Part shown: positions 1 to 5,481 of the stretch, one piece after another
How positions within the stretch are numbered: position 1 is the first letter of the stretch
Layout of the letters: each line of letters starts with the position of its first letter
DNA from: Thermoleophilia bacterium
Lineage (GTDB): Bacteria; Actinomycetota; Thermoleophilia; Miltoncostaeales; Miltoncostaeaceae
Reading direction: 5' to 3'
DNA length: 5,743 bases
Assembly (NCBI GenBank): GCA_017882555.1
Contig: JADGPH010000135.1
Location: 1-5,743, forward strand
The notes under the pieces: generated by a model
The model's database searches: none
Told to the model about the DNA's origin: nothing
The model's input: only the letters and a program-made list of their open reading frames with translations
Position numbers and translations under genes: made by a program

Positions 1-244
1 GATCCCGTCTGAGATGCACCCGGCACTCAGGTCGTCGACCCAATGCCATCGTCTGGCGACGCGTTTGTCGGGGTCTGAGCGTGGTGTAGGTATGTGGCAC
101 CGTGCACAGCGAGCGTCGGGACTGGTCGCGCGGTTCTGCGCGGCGCAACGGTTGGTCACTGACTGGGGTTGTACGGAGTACTGGCCCAGGCTTCTGCCGA
201 CTTTGATGGGCGGTCTTCTGTTGCGGGCGGGCTGGGATGCGCGT
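1..244. other. Upstream region of the first gene, no gene supported
   Basis: An open frame runs through this stretch into the gene at 245 (first ATG at 14), but its translation has no domain-like character, its third positions are mixed, and a signal peptide begins only at 245. I read it as leader or intergenic DNA. I saw no convincing -35/-10 pair. The best candidate, TTGTCG at 65-70 with TAGGTA at 87-92, is weak and has a 16-nt spacer. Confidence 0.5.
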
Positions 245-1519
245 ATGGTCAGCACCAACTTGTCATCAGCCGCGCGTGTCGTGCTCGCCTTCGTGGCGCT
301 TGTCTTGTGCGCTGCGTGGGCGACGGCGGCTACGGCGATGACGTCGCATCGGTCAGCTGGTTCGGCGCCCGCCGGCAGTGTGATCTTGGGGGACTCGTTT
401 CGGCCAGTCACAGCGGGGGCTGCCTCGGTTACTAATTTCTGGACGAGCGGAAATTATGTGCTGCTGCAGGGGACGATTCAGAACGGCACGTGGAATAGTT
501 GGAGCGTGATCGATGACCAGACCGGCACGACGACCTCGCTTGACCCGCAGTGCCTCCCCAAGGGACTCGCTCCTCCCTGGGTGTTGATGAGATGCCCGCC
601 GTACGGGCCCTACGAGGTAGAGCTCTATTCGCTCGCCGACGGGACAATTCGCACGGTTACGCTTAGCCCCGGGGTGCCGTACTGCTCTTCGCCCCCTTTC
701 GACCCGGAGGTCGACTGCAGCCCGGACGCCGTCGGGACCGATTGGATTGAATGGGTCGCGAGTAGTTACCACCACCTCCCCACCACGGTCTACTTTCAGA
801 ACATCCAGACCGGGGAGGTTCGGGGCGATCCGACTAACGCGACGACGTTCGCGGACCTAAACTCGCCCGCTTTGGCTCACCAGACTTGCCCGGGGGTGCA
901 GCTCATGCGTAACCCCGACCCGGTCTACGGGATGGGCTGGGGTTCGCTGACTCTTGACGGTCAGTTCGCGCTCGTGACCGGCCCCGGCAATAGTGCTTTT
1001 CTCGAGCGGTGCGGGACGCGCATGCGACGACGGCTCGCCACTGGAACCACCGTAGTGTCCTCCGGCTTGGCCTCGAACACCGGCGCGATCGTGTGGCAGG
1101 CGGTAACCAGCCGGCTGAACGGGCTGTTTCTTCCCAGCCTGCAGGAGTTCACGATCCCGCTTCCATCCGCGATCGGGCTTGTAGGGACGCTCGGGTTGAC
1201 CTCGGGCGCACTGTATGTAAGCCGATTCGAGAACGGAGTTGTCTGGCGGAGCGCCAGCCCGACCGTCTTGCCGTTGAATATGGGTCGCCCGACGCTCACG
1301 CGCTCCGGCAGCAGGACGCTGAGCTGCGGGCGTGGGAGATGGCGCGACGCGGACCGCTTTTCGTACGCCTGGCATGTGAACGGCATAGCGAGCAAAGCTG
1401 CCAAGCCCAGGCTGGTCCTGGGCAAAGGCCGTAAGCGACGCCGTGTGAGCTGCAGCGTGACCGCGTCCAACGCCATGGGCGCGACGACCGTCTCGAGCGC
1501 TCAGGTGCGCGTGCGCTGA
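245..1519 (+). CDS. Exported protein with a probable beta-propeller-like body and a C-terminal Ig-like domain
   Basis: The product is 424 aa, counted from the ATG at 245. I chose this start because it opens directly into a Sec signal peptide: MVSTNLSSAARVV, a hydrophobic core to about residue 25, then AxA cleavage options after residue 28 or 31. GGGA at 234-237 is a weak ribosome site 7 nt upstream. An in-frame ATG at 206 is possible but would bury the signal. Residues about 64-345 carry repeated short strand-turn motifs (IDDQTGTTT, SLADGTIRTVTL, NIQTGEVRG, SLTLDGQFALV, RFENGVVW) of the kind found in beta-propeller surface proteins. No blade count is certain. Residues about 349-424 form an Ig-like module with LSCGRGRW, FSYAWHVNG and VSCSVTASNAMG. 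Its two cysteines (361, 403) probably pair. Six more cysteines (103, 117, 147, 158, 215, 256) lie in the body. This tail module is common in secreted proteins of Solirubrobacterales. Function is unknown. A role outside the cell, perhaps in binding, is inference. It converges on the next gene. Confidence 0.75.
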   Translation: MVSTNLSSAARVVLAFVALVLCAAWATAATAMTSHRSAGSAPAGSVILGDSFRPVTAGAASVTNFWTSGNYVLLQGTIQNGTWNSWSVIDDQTGTTTSLDPQCLPKGLAPPWVLMRCPPYGPYEVELYSLADGTIRTVTLSPGVPYCSSPPFDPEVDCSPDAVGTDWIEWVASSYHHLPTTVYFQNIQTGEVRGDPTNATTFADLNSPALAHQTCPGVQLMRNPDPVYGMGWGSLTLDGQFALVTGPGNSAFLERCGTRMRRRLATGTTVVSSGLASNTGAIVWQAVTSRLNGLFLPSLQEFTIPLPSAIGLVGTLGLTSGALYVSRFENGVVWRSASPTVLPLNMGRPTLTRSGSRTLSCGRGRWRDADRFSYAWHVNGIASKAAKPRLVLGKGRKRRRVSCSVTASNAMGATTVSSAQVRVR

Positions 1520-1816
1520 AAGCCCGCGCGGTTACCGGGTCGTCAGATGTGCGGGAGGTGAGTCGTCAGCTGCGCGGGAGGTCAAACCCGGCATATCGAC
1601 GCCGCCGCAACGATCGTCGACGAGCAGCAGCCGGCCCGCGCGCACTGATGCGCTCGATAGCCGTTCCGGCATTTGAGACGTGTCTCGTCGCCTTGGTTGC
1701 TGCCTTCTAGCCCGATCTGGATGCGTGGTTGGCACAGCGCTCGCGCTACAGCACATGGCTCGACGAACGTGGCGGCAAGCCCCCAAGTCGCAGACTTCGG
1801 ATCTAGTCGCCCGTCT
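1520..1816. other. Convergent intergenic region, with a possible protein-coding relic
   Basis: This gap separates two convergent genes. It contains a 21-nt tandem repeat (separate entry) and an inverted pair CCCGCGC (1523-1529) with GCGCGGG (1572-1578), which could fold in the transcript but has no T-tract. From 1711 to 1806 (+) an open stretch of 31 codons with no start reads PDLDAWLAQRSRYSTWLDER and then a stop. Its style resembles the WL..R stretches of tyrosine recombinases, but it is too short to assign. AGCGCTCGCGCT near 1738 is a short palindrome. No intact gene is supported. Confidence 0.5.
1539..1582. repeat. Two-copy tandem direct repeat, 21-nt units at a 23-nt period
   Basis: The units are 1539-1559 and 1562-1582. 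Each begins GTCGTCAG and ends GCGGGAGGT. They differ at two positions: A/C at unit position 9 and T/C at unit position 12. A GA dinucleotide separates them. The repeat starts 20 nt after the stop codon at 1519. It could be a local duplication, a binding site pair or part of a terminator structure. The sequence does not say which. Confidence 0.8.
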
Positions 1817-2680
1817 TCAGGGTTGGCGGATGAAGCGCAGCAGGATGTCTGTCCTGCCGGAGTCCGTGGCGTGTCCGCTCAGGCCCAAGGCGGGGTTCCC
1901 GACGTTCTGCTGCGGGTCGGTCACTTCCCCGGATGTCATGTGGACGAGGACCGCGTGGTGGTGAGCCCAGATCTGGAGGTCCTCGGCGCAGGGCTGTTGA
2001 ACCGTGCACACGGGGGGAAATGGGCTGGGGACGAACGCCACCTCGGGAATTTCGGGGAACTCGTGGGCCATGTCGAGGAAACCCGCCGTGTACGGGGTGA
2101 ATCCGCAGCTTCCGGGCAGCGTCGGAGCGTGAACGTCTCTTCCGAAGTTGCGGAGAGCAAAGTTGTTGCCCTCGAACTTGAAGCCCCAATCCTCTGAACC
2201 CTTTGCGCTCGTCTGAGGACAGTGCGCGTTCTTGATGTCCGTACTGCCTTTCAGCTGCTTCTTCAGGTTGTTCAGCAACGACTGGCACACCATCTGGGAT
2301 GTGCGATTAGTTGGAATGGACGGCGTGATCGACACTGGGCCGTCCGCCTTGCGAACGATCCGCACCCGGGTGGTGATGTCCGAGTTGGTGAAGGCACGAG
2401 TGAGCGACCATCCCTTCTGGGTGCGTTGCACCGCGAATGTCACACCCCGCCCACGTAGGTACGTCACGTTCTCGGTCACGGTGCCGTGGGCCTCGACGTT
2501 GCAGAGCGACGCCTTGCCGGAAACGACGAACGTGCGCTTGGCGATCGACGTCCCCTCAATGATCAGCCTGAAGTGCACGACTCGGGGCTTCGCGCGAGTC
2601 GCCGATGCGGAAGGTAATCCCGCAACGCTCGCCACTAAGACGCCGCCCATGAAGGCCAGAACGATGAACGCCCGTCGCAC
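1817..2680 (-). CDS. Exported six-cysteine protein of unknown function
   Basis: The product is 287 aa. I chose the GTG at 2680 over the upstream GTG at 2704 because GGGGGAG lies 8 nt before it and because the protein then starts as a textbook Sec signal: M-RRAF, a hydrophobic core IVLAFMGGVLVASVAGL, and cleavage near SASA/T (about residue 27). A strong promoter candidate lies just upstream. The mature part begins with a strand-rich stretch (RVVHFRLIIEGTSIAKRTF, residues about 33-51). It continues with six cysteines at about 60, 132, 154, 192, 225 and 231, enough for three disulfides. A lysine/leucine helix (LLNNLKKQLKG) precedes a region rich in aromatic residues and proline (EDWGFKFEGNNFALRNFG, AHEFPEIPEVAFVPSPFPP). 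I do not recognise the family and see no catalytic motif. The even cysteine number and the signal suggest an extracytoplasmic soluble protein. It appears to be a single-gene transcript. Confidence 0.8.
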   Translation of the reverse strand: MRRAFIVLAFMGGVLVASVAGLPSASATRAKPRVVHFRLIIEGTSIAKRTFVVSGKASLCNVEAHGTVTENVTYLRGRGVTFAVQRTQKGWSLTRAFTNSDITTRVRIVRKADGPVSITPSIPTNRTSQMVCQSLLNNLKKQLKGSTDIKNAHCPQTSAKGSEDWGFKFEGNNFALRNFGRDVHAPTLPGSCGFTPYTAGFLDMAHEFPEIPEVAFVPSPFPPVCTVQQPCAEDLQIWAHHHAVLVHMTSGEVTDPQQNVGNPALGLSGHATDSGRTDILLRFIRQP

Positions 2681-2688
2681 CAGACACG

Positions 2689-2695
2689 CTCCCCC
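2689..2695 (-). promoter_or_regulatory. Shine-Dalgarno deciding the GTG start at 2680
   Basis: GGGGGAG on the minus strand lies 8 nt upstream of the GTG at 2680-2678. The upstream in-frame GTG at 2704 has no such site, so translation most likely begins at 2680. Confidence 0.75.
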
Positions 2696-2716
2696 GATCA
2701 ACACCTACCGCGCGTG

Positions 2717-2745
2717 ATTCTAACCTGCGCCACGGGTGCGCGCAA
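2717..2745 (-). promoter_or_regulatory. Sigma70-type promoter for the six-cysteine exported protein
   Basis: On the minus strand TTGCGC (2745-2740) and TAGAAT (2722-2717) are separated by exactly 17 nt. The -10 matches five of six consensus positions and fits the actinobacterial TANNNT pattern. The -35 keeps TTG. Transcription would start near 2710 and give a leader of about 30 nt containing the GGGGGAG ribosome site. The consistent spacing of promoter, ribosome site, start and signal peptide supports all four. Confidence 0.6.
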
Positions 2746-3213
2746 ATCTCCGTGAGCGGAAACGCTGACCGACGGGTGGCTCGAGCCATTGGTCGGGTGT
2801 GAGGGCCTGTGCTGCTCCATTCCCTTTGTGTCCCAGCCGAGACCTGACTTTGCGCTGAGCGGGTCTCCCGAGGCTACGGTTTGAGGTGCTTTCCGCGGGC
2901 ACGAAACCGGGAGCGCTCTTTGCTCGGCGATCAGCGTTCTGACCCCCGGCAGCGGGATCTCGCGAGGCGACCGGCTGCAGAGCACGCGGGCGATCCGGCG
3001 CCGGTGGCTTCAGCCGCGCCGCGGATTAGGTGGCCAGCTTTGGAGGTTGTGGTTGGGTGGCCACCTGACCAAGCTAAACCAGTCAAACCAGCCGCTCGAC
3101 GGTTGGATTGCGAGTCGGCCCGCCGCCAGCCGGAGAACCAACTGGGCAGGTCGGACGCCATTGCCCAGCCGCACCGCGACGATGACGTTGGATTGGCGCG
3201 GATGATGCCGCCG
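2746..3213. other. Intergenic region without a supported gene
   Basis: Open frames here in both directions have low-complexity Arg/Pro/Ala-rich translations and no start context or domain character. I take them as high-GC artefacts. The region lies upstream of one minus-strand gene and downstream of another. It contains the inverted repeat at 3028-3066 and a short direct repeat AAACCAG (3077-3083 and 3085-3091). I see nothing else in it. Confidence 0.6.
3028..3066. repeat. Perfect 9-bp inverted repeat, possible transcript hairpin
   Basis: AGGTGGCCA (3028-3036) and TGGCCACCT (3058-3066) are exact inverted copies around a 21-nt loop. The right arm is also part of a 10-bp palindrome, GGTGGCCACC (3056-3065). 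It lies about 150 nt downstream of the lyase-like gene's stop on the minus strand and lacks a T-run, so it is at best a weak terminator. A dimeric regulator site is the alternative. Confidence 0.4.
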
Positions 3214-4095
3214 CTACCCCATCACCGACGCGAGGGTGGTGCCGACCTTCGCTGCCGCTTGGTACGTCACCACGGTTCCCGGATACGCGCCCGCTTTGCG
3301 GTACTGGTTGATATCGAGCAGGTTGGGCGTGTGGCCGTCCCAGTTGATCCCAGACTCGAGCGTCGGATAGTTGATCCGCATCTGGCCGTTGCTCATCTGC
3401 TGCTGCTTGCCGTCGAACCACAGCTCGACGAACCCGGTGTTGTTGGTCGCAGACTCGGTGTGAACGACGATCGTGTGCCAGTTCGCGGTGAGCGTCGGAC
3501 CGGTCCACGGTCGGTCATAGCGGTAGGGTGCGCTGCGCTCAAATGACACGACCGGACGGCCATTTGATCCGGGGAACAGATCTATCCCGATCGGCGGTGA
3601 GCCGCCGTGTGGCGGGCCGTAGACCTCGCTGATCTGAAAGAACCCATGGCTCGTGAGCGCCGGGAATCCTTGCGGGATCAGGAACTCGAGCGAGTAGTAC
3701 AGGTCCGAGCCGGCGGTGAAATAGCCCGCAGTCTCGAGGTCAGCTCGCGGGTTCGATGCCCCCGAGTAGGGCCGGTCTGAGTCCGCGACCGCGTAGCGCA
3801 TCACTTTGCGTGTGCCGGGGTTGATCGGGTCGTCCACGACGGTGACGTGGCCGGCGACCATCGACTGGTACGGGAACGGGATCTTGCCGGCGGTCAGCTG
3901 CGCGGTGCCGTCATAAAGGACGTTGGATGATGCTGTCGATAACGCGGACTGCAGCGAGCCGACGAACGAGGGGCCGGTCGGGACGTGCATCGTGGACGAG
4001 GTATGTGCGCTCGCACTCGCGAGCGGAAGCGCGGCGACCGCGGCCCAGACGGCGAGCAGCCGGCCGATTTGGCGAGTTATGCGTCGCCGAGCCAT
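3214..4095 (-). CDS. Secreted polysaccharide-lyase-like protein (heparin lyase I-like jelly roll)
   Basis: The product is 293 aa from the ATG at 4095. This start opens into a Sec signal, MARRRITRQIGRLLAVW, then a hydrophobic core to PLASASA and cleavage near residue 30. The frame stays open for 142 codons further upstream, but that part is Pro/Ser/Arg-rich and not protein-like. No good ribosome site precedes 4095, so translation may be weakly initiated. The body matches my memory of the heparin-lyase-I-like polysaccharide lyase family (PF14099 type): NPRADLE about 115-121, YYSLEFLIPQGFP 133-145, FFQISEVYGPPHGGSPP 152-168, WHTIVVH 206-212, GFVELWFDGK 221-230, and INQYRKAGAYPGTV 262-275. The fold would be a concanavalin-like beta sandwich that cleaves uronic-acid polysaccharides by elimination. 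The substrate is not predictable. The mature protein has no cysteine. Family length is usual for a single-domain member. A non-catalytic carbohydrate-binding role is possible, because I could not align the active-site residues. Confidence 0.75.
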   Translation of the reverse strand: MARRRITRQIGRLLAVWAAVAALPLASASAHTSSTMHVPTGPSFVGSLQSALSTASSNVLYDGTAQLTAGKIPFPYQSMVAGHVTVVDDPINPGTRKVMRYAVADSDRPYSGASNPRADLETAGYFTAGSDLYYSLEFLIPQGFPALTSHGFFQISEVYGPPHGGSPPIGIDLFPGSNGRPVVSFERSAPYRYDRPWTGPTLTANWHTIVVHTESATNNTGFVELWFDGKQQQMSNGQMRINYPTLESGINWDGHTPNLLDINQYRKAGAYPGTVVTYQAAAKVGTTLASVMG

Positions 4096-4115
4096 CTTTG
4101 TAGGGGTGGATCCTG

Positions 4116-4184
4116 CCGACCGGGGCCGCGTCGTCGTAGACGCGAGGGCACGCGAAATAGGGCGAGAGGAATCTCCGACCGGGG
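4116..4184. repeat. Short direct repeat upstream of the lyase-like gene
   Basis: CCGACCGGGG occurs at 4116-4125 and again at 4175-4184, 59 bp apart start to start, within 90 bp upstream of the ATG at 4095. Such pairs can be regulator sites, but a 10-mer of this composition can recur by chance in high-GC DNA. Confidence 0.25.
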
Positions 4185-4307
4185 TCACATGTTTGCGGTC
4201 ATGGTTCTCGAGGCCCGGGTGGTTGAGACCCTGATCGTTCGACGAGTCGAGCGCGACGTTCCAACCTGTGTCGGGGCGCGTCCTGCCCCGGCGACGGCGG
4301 CTGAAGT

Positions 4308-4531
4308 TCATCGCGGCAGGCGGATGACGATGCGGGTGCGGCAGAAGTAGACGAGGGCGGGAAGCCGTAGCTGCGGTGGCTGATGCCGATTTCACGGGTC
4401 CGCGACGACGGTGCGCCGGCGTAGCCGTTGGCGGCGTGCGCGCCGAGTGGGGCGAGCACGAGTAGGGGCGCGGAGACGACGAGCGTAGCGGCGACCCGTG
4501 GACGGCAGGGGCGTATGGCACTGCGAAACAC
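4308..4531 (-). pseudogene. Small secreted-protein gene, apparently broken by a frameshift
   Basis: From the GTG at 4531 the frame encodes a convincing signal peptide: MFRSAIRPCRPRVAATLVV, a hydrophobic core SAPLLVLAPLG, and AHA cleavage at residue 33. A short mature part NGYAGAPSS...ISHRSYGFP follows. Third positions are nearly all G/C up to about 4358. They then become mixed in this frame, which stays open to 4199. The very strong third-position G/C bias moves to another frame, reading LVYFCRTRIVIRLPR and stopping at TGA 4310-4308. Restoring one base in the C/G run at about 4353-4360 would give a secreted peptide of about 75 aa. GAAAGAGGAG (4540-4531) is a good ribosome site, but it touches the GTG at 4531 and is better spaced (9 nt) for a GTG at 4521, which is in the lyase frame. 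So the start is also doubtful. No family is recognised. It could be a decayed gene, a sequencing error, or chance. Confidence 0.3.
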
Positions 4532-4886
4532 TCCTCTTTCGTGTGCCTACGGGGTTAGCTGACGGGCTCGCGCAGAAAGAGCAGCGCTACGCCGAAGATT
4601 CGGCGATTCGCCCCGGGCCCGAGCTTCGCGCTCTCTAACGCGCGACTCGCGACCATTGGGTCCCCCGCTCCTCACCGACGGACGGTGAAGACTCGGCTGT
4701 GGGTGAGCTGACCCCCGCCAGACTAGCGCAGCTTCGCGCGGTCTGCGTGCTGATCCCTACCGGAAGCTACCGAAACATCATCCCCGCCCCGAGGCCATAC
4801 TGGGGGTACAGCCAAGATACGACCGAAACCCGCAATAGCCGAGTTCGCTGTCGCTCTCGAGCCTGTAGGCCCCGCCCCGCCCCGTT
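4532..4886. other. Intergenic region without a supported gene
   Basis: This stretch lies between the small broken gene and the recombinase relic. It contains two small hairpins, GCCGAA/TTCGGC (4591-4604) and TCACCG/CGGTGA (4672-4677 with 4683-4688), and a C-rich run CCCCGCCCCGCCCC near 4870-4883. I found no clear promoter, no tRNA-like fold and no recombinase attachment repeat by eye. Confidence 0.5.
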
Positions 4887-5214
4887 CTACTCGTCGACGG
4901 GCAGCAGATCGACGGCTTTGCTGCGATCCTCGGCAGTGGGACGCGTGTAGACGCGTGTGGTCTCGAGTCGTGCGTGGCCGACCAGCTCAGCGGCAATCAC
5001 CAGTCGGTGCCGCCGCGCACGAGCGTGGTCGCGAACGGGTGCCTGAGGACGTGAGCGGTCACGTGGTCATCGAGCCCGCTGCGATCGGCGATGCCGGTGA
5101 TCACGTCGTGGGCGCCCTTGGCGCTCAGCCGCTGGCCGCGCTGGTTGAGAAACAGCGCGGGGCCGTCTTTCGCTCGGGGCCAGTGCGGCGCTCCTCAAGC
5201 CAGTGGGTAAGCAT
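4887..5214 (-). pseudogene. Tyrosine recombinase (XerC/D-like), decayed C-terminal catalytic half
   Basis: Read on the minus strand across frames, this is the end of a tyrosine recombinase or integrase. MLTHWLEER (5214-5188) passes into another frame at about 5188 as HWPRAKDGPALFLNQRGQRL, then TAHVLRHPFATTLVRGGTD. That segment contains the H-x-x-R-H box (5053-5039), although the usual HTF reads HPF. A one-base deletion near 5003 makes TGG-TGA. The next frame resumes with GHARLETTRVYTRPTAEDR, containing the second active-site His (4976-4974) and the Tyr nucleophile (4949-4947). It ends LLPVDE and TAG (4889-4887). A TAG also sits at 5217-5215, just before the recognisable part. The N-terminal DNA-binding domain and the first catalytic Arg box are missing. 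Intact relatives are about 300 aa, and only about 108 residues remain here. These enzymes integrate or excise mobile DNA. This copy cannot be functional as read. Confidence 0.85.
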
Positions 5215-5481
5215 CTATGGGTTCGCCGTGGGCCCCGCCTGGCAGGACCGCGGCATCGGGAGTTCGTGTCGCGAGGAGCTACCAGACGCCAAGAACCGGT
5301 GCAACGCAGACACCGTTTCGTGATCGCGCTGAGTGGCGCTCAGACGCACGCTTGTGATCAGAACCAATGACGCTTACACAGGGCGATTGCGGGCGACGGT
5401 CTCGCCTCACCGACCACGGATTCAAGGTCGTGAGAGTCCTCTTGGTCGAGCCGAGGGGTGCGGGGGATTAGATTCTCCTAC
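5215..5481. other. Gap between recombinase relic and membrane-protein gene; possible relic frame
   Basis: On the minus strand an open stretch from about 5367 (TTG) or 5349 (GTG) to the TAG at 5217-5215 reads SVRLSATQRDHETVSALHRF and onward. It is in frame with the first fragment of the recombinase relic. It has no ribosome site and I do not recognise it. It may be part of the lost 5' region of the relic, an unrelated remnant, or chance. The right end holds the upstream region of the gene at 5482. Confidence 0.35.
5469..5474 (+). promoter_or_regulatory. Possible -10 element giving a leaderless transcript
   Basis: TAGATT fits the actinobacterial TANNNT -10 pattern and ends 7 nt before the GTG at 5482. 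Transcription would start at or next to the start codon. There is no ribosome site at normal spacing (GGGGG at 5462-5466 is too far), which agrees with a leaderless message. A good -35 is not visible: TTGGTC at 5442-5447 is 21 nt away. Confidence 0.35.

Noticed and set aside
14..244. Extending the first gene upstream to the ATG at 14
   Set aside because: The extra 77 residues lack protein-like character and would place the clear signal peptide internally.
266..320. Lipoprotein signal in the first gene (Cys at residue 22)
   Set aside because: The residues before the cysteine are LVL. A lipobox needs a small residue directly before it, and AxA cleavage sites follow shortly after.
857..1476. 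Minus-strand frames of 171-172 codons
   Set aside because: They are shadows of the plus-strand gene, which has the signal peptide and the Ig-like domain.
1673..2717. Plus-strand open frames of 94-174 codons across this interval
   Set aside because: They are antisense to the well-supported exported-protein gene at 2680-1817 and lack coding character.
2881..3546. 221-codon open frame on the plus strand
   Set aside because: It is Arg/Pro-rich, lies antisense to the lyase-like gene over its second half, and shows no start context or domain. It is a high-GC shadow.
4096..4521. Extending the lyase-like gene to a 435-aa product from GTG 4521
   Set aside because: The extension is Pro/Ser/Arg-rich, overlaps a better coding signal in another frame, and would bury the signal peptide at 4095. 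It is kept only as a finding because of the ribosome-site spacing.
4870..4960. Attachment site or repeats flanking the recombinase relic (C-rich run, doubled ACGCGTGT)
   Set aside because: The doubled ACGCGTGT lies inside the recombinase coding sequence around the Tyr codon, and the C-rich run has no partner copy in the window.
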